Assembly (NCBI GenBank): GCA_050116035.1
Contig: JASFPJ010000022.1
Coordinates: 1-18,663, forward strand
Length of the DNA: 18,663 nt
DNA from: SOIA01 sp050116035
GTDB lineage: Bacteria; Acidobacteriota; Aminicenantia; Aminicenantales; Aminicenantaceae
Direction: 5' to 3'
The notes under the pieces are model-generated. The model saw nothing but the letters and a program-made list of their open reading frames with translations. It had not been told where the DNA came from and did not search any database. The stretch's first letter is position 1; each line of letters begins with the position of its first letter. This document shows, piece by piece, positions 7,410 to 13,555 of the stretch. The position numbers and the translations under genes are program-made.

Positions 7410-7764
7410 AATGGGATTAGGGCCCATGACTGGACGCGGCATGGGCCTCTGTGGAGGAAATCCCGGTCCAGGATACATGTACGGAGGCCCGGGTTTTGGA
7501 TTTGGTCGCGGTTTCGGCCGGGGTCTCGGGTTTGGCCGTGGATATGGCCGAGGCATGGGCTTCGGAAGAGGCCGTGGATGGCGGCGAGCAGGATTCGGCT
7601 CGTTCTGGGGCTATCCCTATCCTCCGATGATGCCTTATGGTGACCCTTATGGAACTCCATACGAATATCCTTTTCCTCCGAGCTCCGGTTATCCTTACGG
7701 AATGGGTTATTACCCAGAATATTCCGGACGAGATATTCCCCAGAGCTCAAAGAAGAAGAAATAA
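7384..7764 (+). CDS. DUF5320-type Gly/Arg/Met-rich protein
   Basis: The protein has 126 residues. The true start is the ATG at 7384, after AAAGGAGGTGAATAAG; the in-frame GTG at 7375 is part of the ribosome site. The N-terminus MPRGDRTGPMGLGPMTGRGM is the signature of the DUF5320 family, which is found near NifX and Mrp genes in anaerobes. A central Gly-Phe-Arg repeat (GFGRGFGRGLGFGRGYGRG, about 38-56) is followed by a Pro/Tyr-rich tail and a basic end, SSKKKK. It has one cysteine and no predicted membrane helix. The composition suggests a flexible, low-complexity protein. Its molecular role is unknown; a partner of the NifX proteins is inferred from context and from the fused gene at 8386. 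Confidence 0.85.
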   Translation: MPRGDRTGPMGLGPMTGRGMGLCGGNPGPGYMYGGPGFGFGRGFGRGLGFGRGYGRGMGFGRGRGWRRAGFGSFWGYPYPPMMPYGDPYGTPYEYPFPPSSGYPYGMGYYPEYSGRDIPQSSKKKK

Positions 7765-7799
7765 ATAAATTCCGAATCCTAAGAAAGGAGGTGAAGGAA

Positions 7800-8030
7800 A
7801 TGCCTTATGGAATGGGTCGAACAGGATGGTATGGATGGCCTCAGATGGCCTACTGGATGAGATACTGGTCTCCCTGGTACCACGCGCCGTATTGGTCTCC
7901 TTTCCAACCTTTGAGCAAGGAGGAGGAGGAGGCCATGCTTGAGGACCAGGCCGAAATGCTTGAAGATCAGCTTTCCCGGATCAAAAAGAGGTTGGATGAG
8001 CTGAAAAAAGAAGGAGAGGAGAAGAAATGA
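7800..8030 (+). CDS. small Trp/Tyr-rich protein with C-terminal coiled coil
   Basis: This 76-residue protein starts at the ATG at 7800 behind AAAGGAGGTGAAGG. The N-terminal half is rich in Trp, Tyr, Met and Pro (MPYGMGRTGWYGWPQMAYWM). Residues 38-76 form a charged heptad-like helix beginning LSKEEEEAMLEDQAEMLEDQ and ending in Lys/Glu. The same helix type closes the next two genes (8027 and 8386), so the three proteins share one C-terminal module and could form hetero-oligomers. Its stop overlaps the next start (ATGA). I do not recognise a named family; it is loosely DUF5320-like. No cysteine is present, so direct cluster binding is unlikely. Confidence 0.82.
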   Translation: MPYGMGRTGWYGWPQMAYWMRYWSPWYHAPYWSPFQPLSKEEEEAMLEDQAEMLEDQLSRIKKRLDELKKEGEEKK

Positions 8031-8389
8031 GAAACAGATACAGGTGGATGTACCAGTTAACAGGTTTGCCCGGATGGATGAGATTCGGGTTTTCTCCAGG
8101 TTGGATAGGCAGGAGCCCGACGGGATTAGGGCCGGCTGCCCAATACCTGATGTACGGAACCTGGCCAACTCCTCAGATGAACTATGCCTGGGAACACGGA
8201 CAGGTTCCCTTTGCGCCCACGCCAGGATTCCCCATGCCAGGATTTCCCACTCCCTACGACCCCTGGGGAGCTGCGGAACTGACCCCAGAAGAAGAACTTC
8301 ATTTCCTCAAAGCAGAAGCCGAGCAGCTGGAGGACGAACTTTCGGCTGTAGAGAAAAGAATCAAACAGCTCGAAGGAGAAAAAAAATGA
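8027..8389 (+). CDS. Pro/Trp-rich protein with C-terminal coiled coil
   Basis: This 120-residue protein starts at an ATG that overlaps the stop of the previous gene, and it ends with an ATGA overlap into the NifX fusion gene. Residues 1-80 are rich in Pro, Gly, Trp and Met (for example PGFPMPGFPTPYDPWG) and look unstructured. Residues 85-120 form a coiled coil beginning LTPEEELHFLKAEAEQLEDE, which closely resembles the C-termini of the flanking gene products. It has no cysteines and no signal peptide. Translational coupling on both sides suggests that the products are needed in fixed proportion. Its function is unknown; a structural partner of the fused NifX protein is my inference. Confidence 0.82.
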   Translation: MRNRYRWMYQLTGLPGWMRFGFSPGWIGRSPTGLGPAAQYLMYGTWPTPQMNYAWEHGQVPFAPTPGFPMPGFPTPYDPWGAAELTPEEELHFLKAEAEQLEDELSAVEKRIKQLEGEKK

Positions 8390-9051
8390 AAATTGTTGTT
8401 TCTGCTTCAACTCCAGACCTCTCTAGCCCTGTTGACCCGAGGTTTGGCAGGTGCCCTTATTTCCTCTTCGTCGATCCAGAAACCATGCAGTTTGAAGCTG
8501 TGGAAAACCCCAATATCTCCTCTTCAAGCGGAGCTGGCATCCAGTCCGCTCAATTTGTAGCCGAAAAAGAAGCGAATATCTTGCTCACAGGGAGCTGCGG
8601 ACCAAACGCGTTCCAGACACTCAATGCAGCAGGAGTAGAGGTCATCGCGGGAGTCACAGGAACCGTTCAAGAAGCTATCCAGCAGTATAAGTCAGGCAAA
8701 CTCCAGGCTACAGCTCAGCCTAATGTCCCTTCCCATTTCGGCATGGGGATGGGTGGAAGCTCCCCCATGGGACCCGGTTCCGGAATGGGTAGAGGCATGG
8801 GCAGAGGTATGGGAGGTGGCATGGGGGGCGGTATGGGCAGAGGGATGGGCAGAGGCATGGGCAGAGGTATGATGCCTGGAATGGGATATGATCCCGCTTT
8901 TCAAACTCCAGGAACGCCTTCAAGCTCAAGCATGCCCCCGTTATCTCCTGAAGAAGAACTTCAGTCCCTAAAACAACAGGCCGAGTTACTCCGCCAGCAA
9001 ATGGAAAAAATAACAAAAAGAATTGAAGATATTGAGAAAAAAAGTAAATAA
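8386..9051 (+). CDS. NifX-domain protein fused to Gly-Met repeat and coiled-coil tail
   Basis: This 221-residue protein starts at the ATG at 8386, which overlaps the previous stop; an in-frame extension upstream only shadows that gene. Residues 1-105 are a NifX/NifB C-terminal domain with VDPRFGRCPYFLFVDPE, GAGIQSAQFVAEKEANIL and TGSCGPNAFQTL, the cluster-binding type of loop. Residues 133-160 are a Gly-Met-Gly-Arg repeat. Residues 186-221 are a coiled coil starting LSPEEELQSLKQQAELLRQQ, like those of the two preceding genes. The architecture joins in one chain the two protein types that are otherwise encoded side by side here. The family suggests binding or carrying an Fe-S or metal-sulfur cluster. 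The tail probably mediates assembly, which is inference. Confidence 0.9.
   Translation: MKIVVSASTPDLSSPVDPRFGRCPYFLFVDPETMQFEAVENPNISSSSGAGIQSAQFVAEKEANILLTGSCGPNAFQTLNAAGVEVIAGVTGTVQEAIQQYKSGKLQATAQPNVPSHFGMGMGGSSPMGPGSGMGRGMGRGMGGGMGGGMGRGMGRGMGRGMMPGMGYDPAFQTPGTPSSSSMPPLSPEEELQSLKQQAELLRQQMEKITKRIEDIEKKSK
8782..8865 (+). repeat. 12-bp coding tandem repeat (Gly-Met-Gly-Arg/Gly)
   Basis: There are seven consecutive 12-base units of the form GGN ATG GGN (A/G)GN, for example ggcatgggcaga, followed by one degenerate unit. All stay in frame and encode GMGR or GMGG. Units differ at third positions, so the array is not freshly expanded, but copy number could vary between strains. Confidence 0.9.
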
Positions 9052-9078
9052 TATTGCTACAAAACAAAGGAGTCAAAG

Positions 9079-9792
9079 ATGAAGGTCGCGATATCTACAG
9101 ATCAGGGTTATGTTTCAGCACACTTCGGCCGCTGCCAGTCCTACACGATTATCGAAATAAAAGAAGGACATGTATTGAAAATGGGAGAAATTCCAAATCC
9201 AGGTCACCAACCCGGATTTCTACCCAAATACCTTTCTGAAAAGGGAGTCAACTGTATCATTGCCGGGGGGATGGGCCCTAGAGCACAAGGCCTATTTGCT
9301 CAAGAGGATATCGAGACAATCATCGGTGTACAGGGGCCGGTCATTGAAGTTATCGAAAAGTTCATAAAACAGGAACTCGAGGTAGGCGATGATTTATGCG
9401 GCCACAAACACGGAGTGGAAGATCATTCTCCTCATGGCCACCATGCGGAATTCACTCCCCAGCCAGCCGGAAAAAAAATTTGTATCACTTCAAAAGGAAA
9501 GGATCTTGAAGCAGAAATAGACCCAAGATTTGGCAGGTCTCAATATTTCCTGATTGTTGATCCTCATACCCTGGAGTACGAAGTGATTGACAACACAAAC
9601 ATCGAGGCCGCTCATGGAGCCGGAATACAATCTGCCCAGTTCATTTCAAGTAAAGATGTAGGGATCCTGCTCACAGGAGACTGCGGCCCCAATGCACAAA
9701 AAGTTCTTCAGTCTTCGGGAATCACAGTGATTACAGGGATTTCCGGAAAAATTAAAGACGCTCTATCCAAATACAAATCCGAGGTGTCATGA
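9079..9792 (+). CDS. tandem NifX-domain protein with His-rich linker
   Basis: This 237-residue protein carries two NifX/NifB C-terminal domains. Domain 1 (about 1-103) has SAHFGRCQSYTIIE and GGMGPRAQGLF. Domain 2 (about 132-236) has DPRFGRSQYFLIVDP, GAGIQSAQFISSKD and TGDCGPNAQKVL. The linker (about 107-122) is CGHKHGVEDHSPHGHH, which offers one Cys and six His as a possible metal site. Domain 1 has Cys in the FGRC position but lacks the CGP loop, while domain 2 has CGP but lacks the FGRC Cys, so the two look complementary. AAAGGAGT precedes the ATG, and the stop overlaps the Mrp ATPase start. A role in holding or passing an iron-sulfur cofactor is likely from the family. Confidence 0.9.
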   Translation: MKVAISTDQGYVSAHFGRCQSYTIIEIKEGHVLKMGEIPNPGHQPGFLPKYLSEKGVNCIIAGGMGPRAQGLFAQEDIETIIGVQGPVIEVIEKFIKQELEVGDDLCGHKHGVEDHSPHGHHAEFTPQPAGKKICITSKGKDLEAEIDPRFGRSQYFLIVDPHTLEYEVIDNTNIEAAHGAGIQSAQFISSKDVGILLTGDCGPNAQKVLQSSGITVITGISGKIKDALSKYKSEVS

Positions 9793-10616
9793 TGGCCACT
9801 CATAATAGAGAGCAAGAAAAGAAAGAAGAAGAAAAAAAAGTAGCGGAAACACTGGCTAAAATCAAAAATCGGCTTCTCGTTTTTAGCGGAAAAGGGGGAG
9901 TGGGAAAGAGCACAGTTTCGGCAAATCTCGCTTTTGCATTGGCTAGCAAAGGATTAAAAGTCGGGCTCCTGGATGTGGACATTCACGGTCCGAACCTGGC
10001 CAAAATGCTTGGAGTGGAGGACAAAAGAATGGACGTTTCCCCTATGGGGATAAAAGCCGTAGAGGTCAACGAAAATTTAAAATTGGTGTCCATCTCTTTT
10101 CTGCTTCAGGACCCCAGTCTACCTGTCATCTGGAGAGGCCCGATGAAGATGAAAGCCATCCAGCAATTCCTGGCAGACGTTGATTGGGGGAAACTGGATT
10201 GGCTCATCATCGACTCTCCCCCAGGAACCGGTGATGAACCCCTCTCAGTTGCCCAACTCATCCCTGCAACAGGAGCGGTTGTGGTCACAACACCTCAAGA
10301 AGTCTCTCTGATGGATTCGAGGAAAGCTGTCATCTTTGCGCATAGACTCAACCTGAAAGTCACTGGAATAATAGAGAACATGAGCGGTATGGTCTGTCCT
10401 CATTGTGGGAAGAGAATAGACCTCTTCAAAGAGGGAGGAGGTGAAAAAGCCGCCTTTGAACTGGGCGTTCCTTTTCTCGGAAAAATCCCTCTTGAACCGC
10501 AAATCGTGATTTCTGGAGATGATGGAAAGCCTTTCATCATCCACCAGCCCGATTCTGAAGCGAGCAAAGCCCTGGCAAAAATAGTCGAGACCATTATAAA
10601 AATTCAATCTCACTGA
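9789..10616 (+). CDS. Mrp/NBP35-family P-loop ATPase, Fe-S cluster carrier
   Basis: This 275-residue ATPase has a deviant Walker A, SGKGGVGKST (33-42). It also has DVDIHGPNLAKMLG, the Mrp-specific IWRGPMKMKAIQQF, the Walker B/switch region IIDSPPGTGDEPLS and the family stretch GIIENMSGMVCPHCGK. The CPHC pair (Cys203, Cys206) is the bridging cluster-binding motif of Mrp/NBP35 dimers. ApbC/Mrp proteins bind and transfer [4Fe-4S] clusters in the cytoplasm. The first 28 residues are a charged, lysine- and glutamate-rich extension. Two ATGs in tandem (9789, 9792) overlap the tandem-NifX stop, which indicates coupled translation. Position between NifX and DUF5320 genes suggests a dedicated cluster-loading step. 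Confidence 0.93.
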   Translation: MMATHNREQEKKEEEKKVAETLAKIKNRLLVFSGKGGVGKSTVSANLAFALASKGLKVGLLDVDIHGPNLAKMLGVEDKRMDVSPMGIKAVEVNENLKLVSISFLLQDPSLPVIWRGPMKMKAIQQFLADVDWGKLDWLIIDSPPGTGDEPLSVAQLIPATGAVVVTTPQEVSLMDSRKAVIFAHRLNLKVTGIIENMSGMVCPHCGKRIDLFKEGGGEKAAFELGVPFLGKIPLEPQIVISGDDGKPFIIHQPDSEASKALAKIVETIIKIQSH

Positions 10617-10656
10617 AGGCCTCCGGCTAACTTTGTTCAACACAGGCTATTCCAAC

Positions 10657-10699
10657 AAAAGGAGGTGAATAGAATGCCAAGAGGAGACGGAACCGGCCC
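10657..10699 (+). repeat. conserved leader and 5' end shared by two DUF5320 genes, copy 2
   Basis: This stretch pairs with 7367-7409 at 39 of 43 positions and covers the ribosome site and first codons of the second DUF5320 gene. Downstream the two genes diverge completely, apart from the Gly/Arg bias. Confidence 0.7.
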
Positions 10700-10898
10700 C
10701 CAGGGAATGGGTCGAGGAACTGGTCGCGGAAGAGGTCGTGACTTTGGCATGAATGCGCCTTCTCAACGATCAACGCTCGCAGGCACCCTTTTTACTTTCG
10801 CTTCTATGCTTATCGGCAAATGGCTGGATAAGAAATTCTCCCAGAAAAAATCTAAAAATCAATCCCCGGAGGATGAACAACATTCAAAAACCGATTAG
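10674..10898 (+). CDS. short DUF5320-type protein with a hydrophobic helix
   Basis: This 74-residue protein starts at the ATG at 10674 after AAAGGAGGTGAATAGA. The first 26 residues (MPRGDGTGPQGMGRGTGRGR...) carry the DUF5320 signature, close to that of the gene at 7384. Residues 33-51 (STLAGTLFTFASMLIGKWL) could form an amphipathic or membrane-associated helix, followed by a basic, hydrophilic tail. It lacks cysteines. It follows the Mrp gene by 57 bp, the longest gap in this part of the operon. It may anchor part of the NifX system near the membrane, but that rests only on the hydrophobic stretch. The gene call is good; the function is unknown. Confidence 0.82.
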   Translation: MPRGDGTGPQGMGRGTGRGRGRDFGMNAPSQRSTLAGTLFTFASMLIGKWLDKKFSQKKSKNQSPEDEQHSKTD

Positions 10899-10931
10899 CC
10901 ATTCATTTGAAATTACAGTTAGGAGTTAATC

Positions 10932-11375
10932 ATGAAGAAAATAGGAATCATCATCTGCGGTCGCTACCAGGACTGTGGCGGAGGCAAGTGCTTTAGAGCC
11001 GTTAGAGAAAGAGTTGGTAGTTTTTCCGGGTACCCAAAAGACGAGCCTGTTGAAATAGTCGGCTATTCTTATTGTGGAGGATGTCCAGGGGGGAACATAG
11101 AGTATGTCCCTGAAGAAATGAAAAAAAACGGAGCCGATGTGATCCACCTCGCCACAGGACTCGTTGTCGGCTATCCCCCTTGTCCCCGAATCCGCCAATT
11201 CAAACAATTCATAGAAACATACTATGGGATACCTGTCGTGATCGGGACTCATCCCATTCCATTGAAATACTTAGAAACACATAATAGACTCCCCTTCTGG
11301 AAAAAAATGAACATGGAAGAAATCGCTGGCGATCTTATGGCAGAAGACAAGAAAATCATGAGGGCTTACAATTAA
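10932..11375 (+). CDS. CGGC-domain protein
   Basis: This 147-residue protein belongs to the CGGC domain family of anaerobes, whose biochemical role is not established. The N-terminal IIICGRYQDCGGGKCFRA has Cys9, Cys15 and Cys20. The namesake motif YCGGCPGGN has Cys48 and Cys51. Further family elements are IHLATGLVVGYPPCPRI and VVIGTHP. The conserved cysteines and histidine suggest metal or Fe-S binding. The ATG has TTAGGAGT upstream. Its place among Mrp, NifX and zinc-ribbon genes supports a part in cofactor or redox metal handling. The family identification is confident and the function is not. Confidence 0.88.
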   Translation: MKKIGIIICGRYQDCGGGKCFRAVRERVGSFSGYPKDEPVEIVGYSYCGGCPGGNIEYVPEEMKKNGADVIHLATGLVVGYPPCPRIRQFKQFIETYYGIPVVIGTHPIPLKYLETHNRLPFWKKMNMEEIAGDLMAEDKKIMRAYN

Positions 11376-11389
11376 GAAAGGAGGTTACA

Positions 11390-11569
11390 ATGCAAGGAGG
11401 AGGACAAGGACAGGGCCGAGGGGGTGGCCAAGGCCGGATGGGCGGTAAAGGTTTGGGTCCTGGAGGTTACTGCATCTGCCCCTCATGTGGAGCAAGACTC
11501 CCGCACAAGAGGGGAATTCCCTGTACCCAACGAAGTTGCCCAAAATGCGGCACTAAAATGACCCGATAA
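11390..11569 (+). CDS. 59-residue Gly-rich zinc-ribbon protein
   Basis: This is a short gene with a clear start: AAAGGAGG lies 6 bases before the ATG at 11390, and it ends at TAA 11567-11569. Residues 1-26 are Gly/Gln/Arg-rich (MQGGGQGQGRGGGQGRMGGK), echoing the DUF5320 proteins. Residues 27-59 form a compact cysteine module with YCICPSCG (Cys28, 30, 33), PC (45) and CPKCG (50, 53), including PHKRGIPC. This is the small zinc-ribbon or ferredoxin-like module often seen beside DUF5320 and NifX genes. Two CPxCG knuckles suggest Zn or Fe binding, and the extra Cys28 and Cys45 could allow a cluster. It is coupled closely to the genes on both sides (14 and 9 bp). Confidence 0.88.
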   Translation: MQGGGQGQGRGGGQGRMGGKGLGPGGYCICPSCGARLPHKRGIPCTQRSCPKCGTKMTR

Positions 11570-11578
11570 AGAACAAAA

Positions 11579-11824
11579 ATGCCCATATATGAGTATAAAT
11601 GCCAGGAATGCGGAAACGTGACTGAAGTTTTTATCCGTTCATTGAACCAAGATATCGACATCTCATGTTCTTACTGCGGCAGTAATAATCTGCATAAGAT
11701 ATTCTCAACCCCCTCTTCTGTCAGGATAGGAAATTCATCATCAAAAGGCTCTACGTGCTGTGGAGCAACCGAACGCTGTGACACTCCGCCCTGCTCAAAC
11801 GGAAGCGTTTGTCGGCGAGATTGA
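11579..11824 (+). CDS. FmdB-type zinc-ribbon protein
   Basis: This 81-residue protein has the FmdB/CxxC_CXXC_SSSS signature MPIYEYKCQECG, with Cys8/Cys11 paired with CSYCG (Cys30/Cys33). The tail has additional cysteines in STCCGATERCDTPPC and GSVC, which could form a second metal site. Proteins of this family are small putative regulators or metal-binding adaptors; FmdB was named from formamidase operons. The start lacks a good ribosome site (AAAGAACAAAA), but the conserved N-terminus fixes it. It begins 9 bp after the previous stop. A 166-bp gap follows, the longest inside the co-directional run. Confidence 0.87.
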   Translation: MPIYEYKCQECGNVTEVFIRSLNQDIDISCSYCGSNNLHKIFSTPSSVRIGNSSSKGSTCCGATERCDTPPCSNGSVCRRD

Positions 11825-11990
11825 GTATCCAGTCGACTCGAATACTGCCCACACATGCCACCACGGCATTGAAAGACAATAGTTCCGCAATAAAATTAAG
11901 ATATTATTCTCACATTTTAACAAAAGGAGGACTTGGAGCGAGTTCTAGCTAAGACCGTCAGAAGCGTTTGATGGATCCATAAAGAGAAAA

Positions 11991-12716
11991 ATGAACGATA
12001 AACAATCACTCCAGATGACTGTAGTCTATGATAATAGAAGTCTTAGTAAAAATTTTAAGGCAGACTGGGGCTTTTCCTGCTTCGTCCAGGGATTGGAGAA
12101 ATCCATTCTCTTCGATACAGGAACAGATGGAAAGATCCTCCTCTCCAACATGGCAAAGCTCGGAATCCAACCCGAAGCTGTCGACCTGGTGATACTCTCC
12201 CATGAGCACAAGGATCATACAGGAGGATTGGACGCTCTCTTATCAAAGAATTCCAGAATTGAAGTCTGGCTTCCAGATTTTTTCTCCTCGAATCTCAAAA
12301 ATTCCGTGCGAAACCGCGGCGCATCTGTCCAAGAAGTCACAGGCTTTCAAAAGATTTGTTCAGCAGCCTACACGACAGGTAATGTCCACGGCTGGATCAA
12401 AGAGCAATCCCTTATCCTGGAGACAGAAAAAGGCCTGGTCGTCATCACGGGCTGTGCCCATCCCCGAATCGTCAGAATAATCGCCGCCGTCAAAGAACTC
12501 ACGAAGAAGAATATTTATATGATCTTTGGTGGGTTTCACCTCGGCGCCTACAACGAAAAAGAAATAAAGGAAATCATAGGATATTTTCGAGACGCCGGAG
12601 TGGAAAAAACCGGGCCCTGCCACTGCACAGGAGATGACGCCCTCAGGCTCTTTGCTGAAGAATACAAAGACGATTACATAGAGATAGGTGTCGGAAAAGA
12701 AATAACAGTGCAATGA
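11991..12716 (+). CDS. metallo-beta-lactamase-fold hydrolase (MptE/DHPS-like family)
   Basis: This 241-residue protein has the MBL metal motif SHEHKDHTGG (His71, His73, Asp75, His76). Further ligand regions are TGCAHPRIVRII, GGFHLG and GPCHCTG. The N-terminal VVYDNRSLSKNFKADWGFSC and ILFDTGTDG are typical of the group often annotated as 7,8-dihydropterin-6-methyl-4-(beta-D-ribofuranosyl)-aminobenzene-5'-phosphate synthase. That name comes from one archaeal enzyme and should not be taken literally here. The ATG at 11991 has only a weak AAAGAG before it, and no earlier in-frame start exists. The stop overlaps the next ATG. Presence in a NifX/MinD operon is a recurring arrangement in anaerobes, as far as I recall. 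Confidence 0.88.
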   Translation: MNDKQSLQMTVVYDNRSLSKNFKADWGFSCFVQGLEKSILFDTGTDGKILLSNMAKLGIQPEAVDLVILSHEHKDHTGGLDALLSKNSRIEVWLPDFFSSNLKNSVRNRGASVQEVTGFQKICSAAYTTGNVHGWIKEQSLILETEKGLVVITGCAHPRIVRIIAAVKELTKKNIYMIFGGFHLGAYNEKEIKEIIGYFRDAGVEKTGPCHCTGDDALRLFAEEYKDDYIEIGVGKEITVQ

Positions 12717-13555
12717 TAATTTCGATCGCCAGCGGCAAGGGAGGAACGGGAAAGACAACAGTCGCTGTCAATCTCGCTTTATCCTTAGCCGGAAATCAAC
12801 CCATTCAATTTCTTGACTGCGATGTTGAAGAACCCAACGCGCATTTCTTCCTCAAACCTGAAATAACCAAGCGCAAAGAAGTTTCTCTCCCCATCCCAGA
12901 GATATTGGAAGACAAGTGCACTTTTTGCGGCGAATGTGCTGAGGTATGCGCCTATAATGCTATTGCCGTCCTGAAAGATAATGTTCTTGTCTTTCCCGAA
13001 CTCTGTCACGGATGCGGTGGCTGTAGCCTCTTGTGCCCGGAAGAAGCCATACAAGAAAAAGGGCAGAGAATCGGAGACATCGAGTTTGGCACCGCCAATG
13101 ACATTCAGTTCATTCACGGAAAACTCGACATAGGCCAGGCCATGTCTCCTCCTCTCATCCGGGAAGTCAAGAAACATATGAATTCCACAAGGACAATCAT
13201 CATCGATGCGCCTCCAGGAACATCCTGCCCTGTTGTGGAGTCAGTTAAAGGAAGCGATTTTTCTCTTCTCGTGACCGAACCGACACCTTTCGGCCTCAAC
13301 GACCTTCGCCTGGCATATGAAACATTGAATAAGCTTGACATTCCCTGTGGAGTGGTTATCAACCGTGCTGATATCGGGGATAAACAGGTAGAGGAGTACT
13401 GCCTCGAGCAAAGCATTCCAGCCCTGATGACCATTCCTATGGACCGGAACTTTGCCGTGGCCTACTCCAAGGGAGAAACTATTATCGAAATCCAACCCGA
13501 CTACAGGGAAAAATTCCGGGAATTATACAGAAAGATAGTTGCCATAAAAAAATGA
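12713..13555 (+). CDS. MinD-superfamily ATPase with inserted 2[4Fe-4S] ferredoxin domain (first of pair)
   Basis: This 280-residue protein belongs to the MinD-type P-loop ATPases with an inserted ferredoxin. It has Walker A SGKGGTGKTT (7-16) and LDCDVEEPN (34-42). The ferredoxin insert has CTFCGECAEVC (Cys69, 72, 75, 79) and CHGCGGCSLLCPEEA (Cys98, 101, 104, 108). The switch/Walker B region is IIIDAPPGTSCPVVES, and the specificity loop is VTEPTPFGLNDL. All eight cluster cysteines are present. The family is thought to couple ATP hydrolysis to electron or cluster transfer; its exact reaction is unproven. It overlaps both neighbours by ATGA. With the similar gene that follows, it probably forms a heterodimer. 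Confidence 0.93.
   Translation: MIISIASGKGGTGKTTVAVNLALSLAGNQPIQFLDCDVEEPNAHFFLKPEITKRKEVSLPIPEILEDKCTFCGECAEVCAYNAIAVLKDNVLVFPELCHGCGGCSLLCPEEAIQEKGQRIGDIEFGTANDIQFIHGKLDIGQAMSPPLIREVKKHMNSTRTIIIDAPPGTSCPVVESVKGSDFSLLVTEPTPFGLNDLRLAYETLNKLDIPCGVVINRADIGDKQVEEYCLEQSIPALMTIPMDRNFAVAYSKGETIIEIQPDYREKFRELYRKIVAIKK

Noticed and set aside
7304..7750. Minus-strand frames rich in Pro and Arg opposite the DUF5320 gene.
   Set aside because: They are reverse-complement shadows of the Gly/Arg repeat codons and have no start signals.
8044..8385. A long in-frame upstream extension of the NifX fusion gene.
   Set aside because: It overlaps the 8027-8389 gene in another frame, has an Arg/Ser-rich shadow composition and no ribosome site. 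The ATG at 8386 overlaps the preceding stop and begins a normal NifX domain.
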